DNA of 64,000 nucleotides from Gonatopus flavifemur (GCA_018340375.1 JAFFJZ010000006.1:17555501-17619500); one strand, 5' to 3'; shown: positions 23,968 to 36,149, counted from the stretch's first letter. Made by a program: numbers and translations. The notes: generated by a model not told the origin, from the sequence alone.

Positions 23968-24180
23968 GGGGAGAGTTGCCTTGATTGGACCATCGCCTTG
24001 GATGGACCACCACCTTTTATTGCCAAAGGAAAAAACTTGGATCTCTTCTATTCATAAAGTGATAATGTTCATTGATGTGACATTATCGCTGTATGATGAG
24101 AAGAGATCTAAGTTTTTTCCTTTGGCAATAAAAGGTGGTGGTCCATCCAAGGCGATGGTCCAATCAAGGCAACTCTTCCC
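23968..24180. mobile_element. near-perfect foldback element inside the BEL/Pao copy
   Basis: Arms of about 82 bases are inverted copies with about two mismatches by eye (GGGGAGAGTTGCCTTGATTG against CAATCAAGGCAACTCTTCCC at the ends), around a spacer of about 50 bases. The high identity suggests a recent insertion. It has no coding frame of its own; the open frame across it follows the palindrome. Confidence 0.65.
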
Positions 24181-24977
24181 ATTACATTCACTTGAACTAA
24201 TAATTCACTGAAATTCCCGTGAATCGCGTTTTGGACATTAAATTTCGATATTTGTTTCAATACGGGATATATTTCGCACGTGAAAATGATTGATAGTCAC
24301 ATATATTAATGCTGGAGAGAGATAAGGTATATACAGGAAAAAATGGAAAATACATAGTATATATCAAGGAATAGAATTATATAAATCAAGAGCTTATTCA
24401 ATATGATATAATTGTATCTTCCTGAAAGAACTAGAGTCGAAGGTTTTGATACGAGGAAATAACAAATAACCGAATTTTGAATATAATGTTCAAGGTAACG
24501 AAGTTGATCGACCTTGAACGTTGTGATATGGAGCCTTCAAATTATCATAGAAATAAGAAAAAATCATTGGTAATCCGTTGTAACGTTTCAATACATTTGA
24601 ATACCCAATGATCTTGAGAACCATCAACTAAGGTCTGTGTAAGTCTTTGTCACGTATCTCGTATCCAAACGATGACTCATAAATGTGAAGATATAATATG
24701 AAGAAGATCAAATATATTATGGCCTAATTTTAACGATGTGTTGAAATGACTTTATTCGATGTAATTTGTATGATCAAAGATGGTTTCAAATTTTACACAT
24801 AATAAATTCAATCAAGCTTAAAGATTGGAATCGATAGTTTTGGAACTGGAATCAATATCAAGTAATATGAAATTTTCCTCAGAAGTGTGTAATTAATACA
24901 AATATTTGAAGTTTTCAGAAAATTGAAAAGAAACGACCCAAAGCGAATCGGAATTCAAGACGCGTCGCGATCCAACA
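24181..24977 (-). repeat. 5' part of the BEL/Pao insertion, unlike the 3' LTR
   Basis: AT-rich sequence that ends CGTCGCGATCCAACA at the target duplication. Only the last 15-20 bases resemble the 3' LTR terminus (TCGCGATCAAACA); the rest does not. It may be the LTR of a different but related family, or contain later rearrangement. Confidence 0.45.
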
Positions 24978-25195
24978 CTGTTGATAGATCACTTTATGAG
25001 ATTTAAATGCTAAACTCCTTATCAAAATTGAAGTATATAGATAAAACATACGTTTCCTTTAAAGTGGTGGTAGATTCTCCGAATAAAGACCTTGACTACG
25101 AACTACGATACAGTGATATAAGAATGCATGTTTTTTCCTTCGAATGAGTCAGTGTGTGGTATGCGTTGAGGTTGTACTGACAAATATCCAATTTC

Positions 25196-28100
25196 ATGAT
25201 GTATTATTCTTCTCTTTGCGTTCTGGTGATATTGTTAATCCATCAAGCAACAGCGGGAGTGAGTATTTCATTATTGTTATCCATTATAATCGATAATGAG
25301 ATTCTAAGAAGTTTCGAACCATAATTTGAGAATTTTCTGCAATCTGTACCAAAATTCAAGTAAAAATTTATCGAAGCATTTGGTGAGAAAAAAATAATAT
25401 CCTCATGTTCTTACACGCATTCTCGATCATTGAAATTGATGCTCAAAAATATTTGATGAATTGAATGTATAAATTTTAACACGAATTACAAAGGAATATT
25501 GCTATAGGAGAATGAAAATGAAATGATAAATATAGAGTCTCAAAAATATCGAAGAATGGGATTTGAAAGAATACATCGAATTTCGATGCCACAAAACATC
25601 ACACATTCAAAAATCGTGGTACAATATGCCATCACAACTGGTATCAGCAAGGTTTCATCATGCACGGAGAAGAATACAGATCGAGAGTATAATAATCTTC
25701 GGTTAACGGTTCACATTTCTGTTGAATTTTACTTGGAAAAGAATGGAAAATTGTCAATACTTAACAAACAATAGGAGAGAAATATCAACTATTCAAAAGT
25801 CGCGCATGCAATTTTGGGAAGTGAATGATAGGATTTAGAAATTTTGTTATTTTGGAAAATTCATACTTCTTCCTATTGTTTTTGTTGAGTATTGATAATT
25901 TCTCATTCTTTTTCAAATGATATTCAACAGAAATGTGAATCGTCTTATCTTTAACCCTTGTCCACCACACTTCACAGAAATTACGTACTTGCCACACTGG
26001 GGTCATATCTACCCCAGCGATAAAAATTGTTATAACAAATGAACTATTGATTATTTTCACTTGTCAATTTTTGAAGAATTGATTCAGAGTTCACTTCGAA
26101 ATATCTCACAGATTATTCAGCCGAGAATCAAATTCAAATATACTAAAAAAATGAAGTGTGAAAAGAAAAATGGGAAAGCGACTGTTTTCACAATGAAATT
26201 CATTATGTCATTATTTTTCAATATTTCGAGCTGAGAATTGGACATCATAGTGTGGAGTGTTACTCTTTGAGGAAGAAGTTAGTCCTCCAATAGCTGCTGA
26301 TGGAAAAATATTTATACTGAGGAATGAAGGGAAGAAATTTGTAAAAAAATGAACTATATTTTTTCATTAAAAATTTTCAGTTTACAACTTTCAATAACTG
26401 GCGCGGCCAGACCAATGGGTTCCATGGAATGGTACTGCGCCACAGAGTAGTGGCATTCTTTGGCTATCGACAGATGTCGCTTTGAACCCCGTGCCTTTGG
26501 ATGAAGACACTTAAAATTGAGGTAAAATGGGGCTGGGGTGGGTTTGACCCCAGTGTGGTGAACAATCCGAGTTGAAATATTGCCCCTACTGTGCTGCTAA
26601 TAATCCTCCCCAACAAACATGAACATCTTCACGATATCTTGAAGATATCTTTTGAAAGACATCTACAAGACATATCAAAAAGACAACTCGAAGATGTCTT
26701 TCAAAAGGTATGTTTAAGATGTTTTGCTAAATGTATCTCTAAGATCAGCAGTTTCGAGGTTATGAGTGCATACGGATAACACTCCAAATGTCTTCGTTCA
26801 CAATCAAATTTGTAAGATTTTGTAACCTTGCAGTGCTAGTACCGAAAGTAACGAATCTTCAAGTCACAATATTTTGCGAATTTTATGTACGGCCTTCGTG
26901 TACGGTGATTTTATCGAATTCTCATTGACATTTACTAATAAGTTGTTTTTCAATAACAGTGTGAAAAAAATAATTCAAAGGTATCTATGATATTCATCAG
27001 ACACTGACGATCACTGGATCATGTACTTCAATATATTTCACCAAATTCATTGAACTGTTCAAGTTTTAAGCACAATCAACTTCTCTTATATCCCAATAAA
27101 CACATGCACGTTATTTCAACGTTGAAAAAACGTTGCACCATCGAACGGACGTTATTCGTCGAATTCATAACGTTCATTTTTAGTTAACGTCTGACGAGGG
27201 AATAGACGTCCAGAAATGACGTTTCGATAACGTATTACTAAAACTAATAGTAAAAAATGACCATTAAAAAACGTCTTCAAAAAACGTTTTTGAAATGTAC
27301 TTCAATCACGCATTGAGGACGTATTGTTTTTGACATTTTCAATGCTCGAACATCAATCGAAGATATCGTGTTGAGAATGTCGAACAAAACACAGCAACGT
27401 TGGACAAAAATTTAAACGAGAAGTGAAATAATGAATAGCGTGACTTTATTTATGAATATTTTTCTTCTTAAATTTTTGTGTTATCAAAAATCCCTTCTTT
27501 TTGCATTAATAGAAAATTTTTCAAATAATATGTCTGGTTTGATTCTCATTTTGGAACCATCATTATAACACGTCATTATTTGACGTCCTATAAACGACTT
27601 TTGGACCGTTGTTGTGACGTTATTTTATAGTTGAAAAACACGTGATCTGCCGCGACATTTTTACGTCGAATCAACGGAAGAATATTACTAAATGTCAACG
27701 TATGGTTATTGGGCGTTTTTCACGTTTTTTAGACGTATGTGTGTTTATTGGGATTTGTATATGTAATAAACACCTTGTTTAAAAGATCACGTTCACTCTG
27801 GAAATAAACACCGCTGACATTACATCTCACTATGTCATATTGACAATTATGAGCACCATCATCAAACTGTCTGTATGGCTCAGGTCAATGAAGCGTCCGT
27901 ACGTCGTGAAATGCCCGGGTTCGAATCCCGCCATCTCAAGGGTTCCACACTTAAGTAGGGGAGTGATGGAAGAGAGATAAAAGGAAAGAGGAAAGGAAGA
28001 AGAGAGAAAGAGGGGAGAATTTTTTTTTATAGACGATTCAAGATTTTTCCGATATATTTTTATGAATTCTTCAAGACATTTTCAAGACTTGATCGAATAC

Positions 28101-31100
28101 GTCTGAAACATATCTTCAGCAAGACCTTCTTGAGATATCTTAAACTTGTCTAAATCAGTCGCGTAAGACATCTTTTAGATTTCTAAAAGACATCTTCGAG
28201 ACCTTCTTGCAAGACATCTTTCAAAATTGCAAGATATCTTTTAGATATCTGAAAGATGTCTTTTTGTTTGATTGGGTCTTCTTTAGTAGAAACACCAGAT
28301 AGGGAAATAGGAACTGTTTCAATGAGATGTCATCTCCTACTTTGCCCCTAAAAGTGGTAGAAATTTCCTATTTCACCACTTGTAGGAGCAAAGCAGGTGC
28401 AAGGTTTTCTTGCTACTTTGACCCTACCGCCTCTACACGGAGAATGATGCAGCCCGAAAATATGACTTTTTTTCATTCTTCCAGTAAACTACGAATGAAA
28501 AGATTTATAAAATGAATTTTTACATGAGAATACGAAAGATTACGAGTGCTGTAGAACATGTGATGGGTAGAATTAAAATTTCGTACTCACAGTTTGTTTA
28601 AAGTAATCGTGAGCTTCTGTATTTTCATGTACAAATTCATTTGACAAATCATCCCATTCCTGGGTTACTAAAAAATCTGTAAAAAGTCATATTGTGATAA
28701 TCAAGCGTATGTGTCAGTGCCAGTCAATAAAAAAAAACTTGAGTAATTTGATAATTTTGTTGTGAATTTCCTCTTATAATCATTCATTCAAAGAAGAAAC
28801 CTCATAGATATTCGTTTGGGTAAACAAATGTCATTTGATTCCAAAAATACTTCGTCCATGAAATGAATGAGTGTTTATTCGAATGAGATACATATTTCAT
28901 TCCAATCAAGTAAAATTATTAGATTCATATTCGAATGGAAAATTTATTGGTTTGACCGACATAATTTGAATTGAATTGAAATTTTTTTTTTCAATCACTT
29001 TTTCGAATCGATAGAAAATGCGCTTGATGGAATATTATTATTCAAAAAATCCAACACATAATTTTCGGGAACAATCAAATATTCAATTGAATAGTCGCAA
29101 CAAAATATTGATTTCAATGAAGATTTATTGAATCAACAAAATATTAATTCGATCGAATATTCAATATTGTACAGAATAATTCGTCAATGAAAATGGATAC
29201 TTGATCGGTTCAACGAAATTCCATTCAAATTAACTAATCATTTCATTACGAGTATCCGAGTAAAGATTTTAATGTTCCCAAGAATTTTTATTCCCAATGT
29301 AGAAGAATCAGGTTCTATCTAGGAACAGTAGATTGTGGAGTAGGGAATCAAAAAATATTCGGAGCGGGGAAGTTGGGCCAATTAGTCTCTTAAGCGTGCA
29401 CTGTTAAAAATTTCTGCATCAATTTTAATGTTTTCACTGGAAATTTTTTTCCAAATACGTGCATAAATTCAGTTTCATGCACATTTTACATGAAATTTAA
29501 TGTAAACTATAGCATAATCTATAGTTTTTTCATGTTTTTATCCATTAAATTTATTGGAGAATGTATATGAACTTGATTTCATGTACGTGATTGAAAAAAA
29601 CTTCCAGATATTTCTGACAGTGTGGAAGGAGGAGTAATTTTAGTGATTGGATCGACGAAGCAGGGGCAAAATTTCGACTTGGAAAGGATTAATACGATTT
29701 CAAGAAATGATCTTCAATTTTCTAATAAGGGTTACTGAATTCTCGATCTGCATTCTTCTCCTCTAGGATGAGGGACTTGAAACTTGATTGAGACTTGAGA
29801 AAAGTCCCCATAATCTTTTACAGTTTGAAATTCTTGGAATTCAAAATAATGATTCACGCAGAGACGGACTTCGGTTTTTGCCGCCCCTTATATGGTGGTA
29901 AAAATTAATTCTTCACAAAAGTATTCATGGAAAAAGAATGTGGTTTTATCGCTTAGAATTCATTATCCTCCCGAAAATTATTTTTGAATTATTAAAATGA
30001 AAAACCATTTTTTTCGACCCGATTGCCGCTGTTTCACGGCCCGCCGCCCCCGCGCCATGGTGCTGTTGGCACAGGTCATAGTCCGTTCCTAGATTCACGT
30101 TCTGCAACAGAGTCTTCACAAAATACAATTTCTTGAAATTATTACAGCCCCGTGACTCTTCACACAGGAGGACGAATTCGAGTATAGTTGCACCAACTGG
30201 TACGTTCTAAATTTTGAGAATAGAAAGTTGAATTAAGAACTCCATAGATGTGCTTAATGGAAGCAGTTTGGTCAAAATTATATTAAAATTTTCCCGCGAT
30301 TTTGACTGAATTGTCGTCTGGGAAAATGTGCTGGATTCTATGAATTTGAATTAATCTACATACATTTATGAATTTCCGGATAGAACACAAATGTGGCCAA
30401 CTAGGACCGGCGAATAAACATCGTGTGGATTCAAAATACAAGCAAGATGAATACTCCGAGGTTACTGTTGAACCTTGGCTGGCCGTTCTAGATATCATCA
30501 GGCAACATGATTTAATGCTGATACTACAGTGCGTTGGCACCATAATAACCAAGCAATTCGTATTGAGTGCAGCTCATTGTTATTCAGAAGAGTGAGAAAT
30601 CATTTTATACCAATAATAACCATGAAAAATGAAGACATTCTGTGGATATTTCGTGACTGCTCTTTCAAAGTCTATAGAATTATATATGGACGTACATGAG
30701 AATATCCTGAAGCCGTTCGTTAGATACTCTGCAGAACATTGTGGAGTTGTGGAAACATTCCGTGGACCTTTTATCAGTGAATCCTAACATCCCATCGAAA
30801 TATCCCCAGAATATTTATCCCACATGGGTAATCATTTTAACTATCTCGGTACACAACACTCCATATTCTATCACGTACGCTTTTAACATATTTCTTTAGA
30901 ATTATTGACCAGAATCCATATACGGAAGTCATCTTGGGCAATTATCAACGTAATCCTTCCCTAAATATTCCAACAGTCGTGAGAGGAGTAAGTCAAATGA
31001 TCAAGTATGTGCCAGAAAAATTTTCTGAATTCTCTCGGCATGATATTATTCTACTGAAATTGAATGAATCGCTGGTATTCAATTCCTACATCCAACCTAT

Positions 31101-33133
31101 TTGTATACCGAATACCACACCCAAACCATCTGTAATTTCGAGTAGGGGATGGGGCATTCCAACTTATCCTGGTAAGTTTCCTTTCAACGTATTTTTGTAG
31201 CATTATAAGAAAGAATCATTATTTGTAGGAGCAAATAGAGGACCGGTAGTTCAATCACGACATACGGGACCATTAATCCAGCCGCCTTCCTGTAACAGAA
31301 TTCTACAAGAGCATCACATCCCGTACCTGGTACACCCGAATATGATATGCTTTTATTTGTCGGGTGTATCACAAGGACGTATCACGGTCAGTGAAGCTTG
31401 GAGGGGTTTGATTTCAATATACAGAGTGCTCCAGACATTTGACATTTTTTTTCTGACAAATTTTAATTTCGTCTCAAATTTCTAGACATGACATTCGAGA
31501 ACGTTTCGAAAAAAGAACCGGATATCTTGGTGATACATTGTGTCTTGGACATTTGAATCTAATAACCTCCGGTTAGTCACGTTGGGACGTATCTCTGGAA
31601 AAAATATTGAACCAATCTAACGCGATCCGTTGTGAATTTATAGCACTTCAAAAAACGATAGATTGGTTTGATTTTTCTTCCAAAGATACCCTAGTGGAAA
31701 AATTCCGTTGAAAATCACTAAAATTTGCAGAGATTTTCAGGGAAGAGTTTTTCAGACGATTCCAGAAGGGTTTATAGTTTCTCAGAGAATCTCTGTGATT
31801 TTCAGAAAAATTCAGAGTTTTCCAGAGATATTCATAAATATTCAGAAAATTTTTCAGTGCACAAACGTGCCGACCTTGTTGAAAGAATCCAATATATTCC
31901 AATAGATTCAAATGGATCTTGTGACAAAACGACATGTTCTTCCAATAGGAAAGTATTTTTCTTCAGTATTCATGAGGGTTCACTGATTGTACCAATGCAA
32001 ACCAGTAGAATATCGACTCCCACATGAAATCCAATAGAAACCTATAACGACTGTGACGAAACGACACGGAAAAATTACATCTATCGGTTTCTATTGGAAT
32101 TTTTCAATAGGGCGATAAGTAAGAATTTTTCAGAGATTTTCAGAGTTCTCCAGTGGGATTCAGAGTTTTACAGTCAATCTCAGAGGAATTTTCAGAGAAT
32201 CCCAGAAAAGTTTTTCTCATCAGGGATACGCTTTGATCTGATTCAACGAACTGCATTGGATTCAAATGTCTAAGATTGTACAGTATCGTTAAAATATTCG
32301 CTTTTTTTCTTCGAAAAATCAAAAAATGTTCATATCCGAAAACTCAAAGTCTCCCAAGAGAACACGGAACCTTCAGGAACGTTCATCGAATGTCCTTCGA
32401 CGTTCCTTAAGGTTTGTGTTCTCTTAGGGTTCGGATCAAAATTTGCCATAGGAAAAATCCATTTCAAATTATATAAGAAATCCATGTGTGCAACATTGTC
32501 TCAACATTTTAAATTATCTGCTACCCTCTAAATCTGAAAGAGTGAAAAATCACGTGTTTCACTCCACTAAGTCTCAGAAGTGAGCCAGTCCGCTTCGAGT
32601 GGGACCCTCACTCTTTCAGAGTGAAAAACTGACTCTAGAATTTGAGTAGCTATGAGTTTTCAACCTCAAACCTTAGAATATCACTCTAAGAGAGTCGAAA
32701 TTGCACTCAAAATTCCGACGGGCTCAATTTTGGCTGGCTGAAGAGTGAAATGTCACTCTAAAAATTTTAGAGTATAATTGACATTCAAGTTCCGCAATTT
32801 TATCCAATTCTCCAAACTGCGAAGAAGTTCTGGACATCAAATAACGGAATTCAAGTTTTTGTCCACGAATGTTGGATTTATACTTATAAATATGTTTTTG
32901 AATTTACATTCAGGTATATTCTAGTTTTCATCGATTATAACACGCTGTTTTCACAGAGAGCCTCCGAGATGCCCGTGAGGAGCATCTACAAGGGTACATC
33001 ATGGCTCATAGGTATAACCAGTAGAACTTTATGGCCCATCTCCGAAGACGCAATGCTGATACTCATGAATATTCACTATTATCGTGCGTGGTTGGTCAAG
33101 GAAACAGGGGTTTCAATCATTCCGATATCATAA
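25196..33133 (+). CDS. secreted S1 serine-protease homologue, copy B
   Basis: Six exons with the same lengths and phases as copy A: 25196-25258, 30148-30199, 30384-30591, 30900-31171, 31229-31386 and 32957-33133 (930 nt, 309 aa), with no frameshift or stop. Exon 1 encodes a signal peptide. His57 (LSAAHC) and Asp102 (HDIILLKL) are kept. The active-site loop reads RASEMPV: the serine stays, but Asp194 is Ala, Gly196 is Glu and Gly193 is Arg, so catalysis is very unlikely. Cys191 and Cys220 are absent, as in A. Exons differ from A at about 15% of positions, mostly amino-acid-changing, while the His57 part of exon 3 (last 84 bases) is identical. Intron 1 is enlarged to 4.9 kb by insertions. It could be a functional pseudo-enzyme; the open frame argues against a dead gene. 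Confidence 0.75.
27092..27752. mobile_element. MITE with CCCAATAAACACA termini, rich in AACGTT
   Basis: The ends CCCAATAAACACATGCACG and CGTATGTGTGTTTATTGGG form inverted repeats. The inside has many ACGTT/AACGT motifs, giving high local CpG. No coding frame. A partial relative ends near 59187 (CGTTTATTGGG). Confidence 0.6.
27865..28035 (+). repeat. tRNA-derived SINE
   Basis: TGGCTCAGG at 27876 matches a pol III A box and GGTTCGAATCC at 27918-27928 is a perfect B box. A purine-rich body and a T-run (28020-28028) follow. Sequence upstream of the B box does not form a full cloverleaf, so it is a SINE rather than a tRNA gene. Confidence 0.5.
29399..29622. mobile_element. CACTGT-ended MITE private to copy B
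   Basis: Ends CACTGTTAAAAATTTCTG and CAGATATTTCTGACAGTG are inverted repeats. Copy A lacks the insert at the matching intron position (near 17175). Its termini resemble those of 429-1132. Confidence 0.6.
29859..30091. mobile_element. hAT-type MITE with 8 bp target duplication
   Basis: GATTCACG flanks it on both sides (29851-29858 and 30092-30099); copy A has a single GATTCACG at the matching site (near 17358). The left end CAGAGACGGACT and the inverted right end TAGGAACGGACT resemble hAT termini, and 8 bp duplications are characteristic of hAT. The interior has a GC-rich GCCGCCCC block. No transposase. Confidence 0.75.
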
Positions 33134-33508
33134 TATATAAGAAGAAGGGCCAGATGATATTGACAATTCAGTATCGGATATGAACCACATACTGCGTAAT
33201 ATAAATAACAATTGTGTCAATAATGAAATATTCCATTGGACATTGATTTAATAAAAACAAAACCACATCCCTTGGCATATCTCTTTATGAGGGGATTGAA
33301 ATACTTCAACTCCTTGATCCAATAATGAGAAACATAATTATCATTGCACGTCGATGATGCTCATTAATGGGAAGAAATTTTACTGACATTCTTCAGGACA
33401 AGCATGCACTGGGAATTTCGTGATCTCGTCCAAGATATTTCCAATATTTTCACCGAAATCTTCGACTTTAGTCAAAATCACTCTCGTAATTTTCTAGGCC
33501 TCACGAAG

Positions 33509-34150
33509 CCTCACCAGGTGTTTGTCAAGGATTTGCAAGCCCCGGTGGGGTTCTACAATAACCAAGAGGGTGACTTGAGGGTGACCTCACGAAAGTGGAG
33601 ATCAATTACTGCCAGTACATGTGCTGGGATGTTTCTGTTATTGACCATCTTCGTGTTAATGACAGAAACTCCATCGTTGACTATCTAACAAGACCTACAC
33701 ATTAAAATGTAAAACTCACTCCGAACTTGAACATCAGCTCATTTGCGGATACAGCCAAAACCATCCTGATAAACATGAACATTTTCAAGATATCTTAGAC
33801 ATCTTAGGTATCTACAAGACATGTTTAAGATTTGATCGAAAGAGTCTAAAACATATGTTCCGCAAGATCTTTTTGAGTCATCTCAAACTTGTCGAAATTT
33901 GTCGCGTGAGACATCCTCTAGGTTCCGAAGAGACATTTTCCAGACCTTTTTGCAAGATATCTTCCGAAATTGCTGGACATCTAAAAGACATCTTTTAGAA
34001 GATCTAAAACTTTTCTCCCAAGATCTTTTAGACATCTTATAGAAATCCTTTAGAAGTGAGAATTGTTTTAGATCTCTCAAAGATATCTTTTCATGTTGCA
34101 TAAGACTTCTTGAATTTGGCTTGAGATATCTCGTAGAACTGAAATGCTGT
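33509..34150. repeat. repeats beyond the duplication: CTAG hairpin remnant and AAGATATCTT repeat
   Basis: 33509-33600 continues the CTAG-family hairpin cut by the duplication breakpoint. 33760-34150 is a copy of the repeat dense in AAGATATCTT and GACATCTT seen at 26608 and 63530. Open frames across them are not genes. Confidence 0.5.
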
Positions 34151-36120
34151 GTGAGCTGTTTCAGCTGAAAGTGAGCACCAAGAACAAATGTTGACATAAT
34201 CGAAAAGACTGCATTCCGGTCAAGTTTTTAGGTAAGCTACAGCCAAATTCATTCTGACTTTTTACAGTGTGTGCATCTATCGATCATTGGCTGTATTCGC
34301 ATTGTGAGGTTTCGTATGCGGGCGATTTATCATTCGTACCTCATCATAGATGCATACCCCCACATTTCATCGATATTCAATGAATGAATCTTCCAATCCC
34401 CCTCCAAACGGGTCATTCGAACGACGACGAAGGATACATACATAATTAAACAGGAATTTCAAATCTCCCGATGTAAAGATGTATCATAAGAACGAAGAAC
34501 CGAGGAAAATTGAGAAAAGTAAACAGAATCAAGAAACTGGAAAGAGCAAAGGTGGAGAGAAGTGAGCGTGGTGAGAGTGCGGTAGGAGAGAAAAATAGTC
34601 TGAATGTCGGAATGTTAATTATAAAGGCGGAATTACGAAAGAAAACGAAAAGACCTGCTTCCACGTAAAGAGAAGAAAGTAGACGGAGGAGATGAGTTGT
34701 GGAGTTGAGTTGAGGTGAAGTTGAGAATGAAATAAAGGGAAACCCGAGAAACTTACTGTAAACAAGAAATTGTGACAATAACAACACTCAGTTCAACTTC
34801 TCGTGAATTCAACTCTTCCAAAAACCTGACTTCTTCGCATACATATTTGCATATACGTACGTAGAAGTCCTAAAGAACATTTATCCCAAGAACATTCATC
34901 CAATATAAAATGAGTAATTGTTTGGATTTTAGGGATTCGAATTAACCCGAAGAATTTATAATATATACATATATATTTCACCATTTATAATCACGGTATT
35001 TAAAAGATTTTCATCAAGTCTCGTGGGGATTTGATTTAATACCTCCAGAGTTAGGAGCAACAAACAAAACCACACACGACGCGTTCACTTTCATTACATT
35101 CATACTGTATGTTGTAGTATCCTGTGTACTACGGTCTACGGCACGCATAAAAAACCAGCGAAGGTGTATTCGTGTTTCGTATTTTGTTGCGTATCCATAA
35201 AATCAAGACAGCTTCGTTACTTCCATTTCTACTTTCCACGTAGCAGAAAGTTTGTATACCCACAATTGTATGTATATTCGTTACGGGTACGTACCACCAG
35301 CTATTAATTGGCTACTTTTAGAATTCACAACTCATGCTCGATTCATTTGCGTTCGCATCATCGTGCTCCAGTAATCTGTGGGGTAATTCAATTCAAACCC
35401 ATTGATTCGAATTTGAATTAGAACAAGGACAATGAATTTTGAACGCAAATCGCGATGTTCCATCGAGGATGGAGTATTCGTTGGAAATTAATACGGTAGC
35501 GCGAAGTCGTTCAACAATGTAGATTACATATTGGATTGAGGTTTGTTGTTGAATATTATAAAGATTTGCCTGGACCCTGCTCGATGAATTATTATTGCGT
35601 TGTTGCTTCGAAGATTGGATTGTTTGTGATTCGTATATCGGAATAACACTATGAAATAGTTCATAGTATTATGAATTCATTGAATGATGGAATTACTATA
35701 ACTGATGGGTCAGAGTATGGAAGTATGAGGAATATCTTGAATTTAAAGATGAACGTTTCAAATTCTGCGCAGGAGGCTTTGATGGTGAACCGTCATCTAA
35801 AAATGCAACTCTAACGAGACTAAATGAGGAATTTTTGAATCTAAATCATTTGATTTCTTTGTACTGTATTGAAAACTGTAAGTTGACATCTCTTACGTTT
35901 AATGGCCAGTTTCAACGAAAGGTTGATCCGGGTCGAGGGATCTAACTGAAAAATTTGATTTTAGAAGGAAAGGGTTGTCAGATCATGATAGGGGTAACCT
36001 TTACCTCGATTCCTGTAATAGGAGAGAAGAATTGCTCCTCGTCTTATCTTTTTCCCCTTCTTATGACTGCCCGCTTGTCCGCTTGAATGAGAAAGAAAGT
36101 GCTCCTTTTCTCACTCGACC
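34151..36120. other. intergenic, no gene supported
   Basis: A 113-codon minus-strand frame (34446-34787) arises from purine-rich plus-strand sequence and lacks signal, domain or splice evidence. Nothing else stands out. Confidence 0.4.
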
Positions 36121-36149
36121 TTCCTTTCCCTGCTGATTCTACGACCTGA

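Larger units (their letters stand above)
21480..24977 (-). mobile_element. BEL/Pao LTR retrotransposon, internally deleted
   Basis: The insert interrupts unit B relative to unit A and is flanked by a perfect 5 bp duplication CTGTT (21475-21479 and 24978-24982), as expected for LTR-element integration. It starts TG and ends CA. Coding runs on the minus strand: gag remnants near 23850-23400, then integrase and the C-terminal pol segment down to 22214. Protease, reverse transcriptase and RNase H are missing, so it cannot move on its own. The 3' LTR is 21480-22190. The opposite end shares only its terminal ~20 bases with it. A separate foldback element (23968-24180) sits upstream of gag. Confidence 0.85.
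26608..28276. mobile_element. composite repeat inserted in copy B intron 1
   Basis: Unit A has no insertion here (near 16155). The left end CCCAACAAACATGAACATCT and the right end ...GTTTGATTGGG are imperfect inverted repeats. Subterminal sequence is dense in AAGATATCTT and AGACATCTT units. A nested element (27092-27752) and a SINE (27865-28035) sit inside. Relatives occur at 33760-34150 and 63530-63690. Confidence 0.6.
21430..33508 (+). repeat. tandem duplication unit B
   Basis: Direct repeat of unit A, enlarged by private insertions at 21480-24977 (BEL/Pao), 26608-28276 (composite), 29399-29622 (CACTGT MITE) and 29859-30091 (hAT-type MITE). At each, unit A provides the uninterrupted site. 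Non-coding parts remain very similar to unit A; introns 3 and 5 differ at about 2% by hand count. Confidence 0.85.

Noticed and set aside
27870..27940. Possible tRNA gene from a perfect B box
   Set aside because: Acceptor and anticodon arms do not form; followed by a SINE-like body and T-run.
26608..28276. Possible CRISPR-like or satellite array from repeated AAGATATCTT
   Set aside because: Units vary in spacing and sequence and lie within inverted ends of a eukaryotic repeat.
34446..34787. 113-codon minus-strand open frame
   Set aside because: It reads purine-rich sequence in reverse, giving a Leu/Phe/Ser-rich string with no domain, splice or start context.
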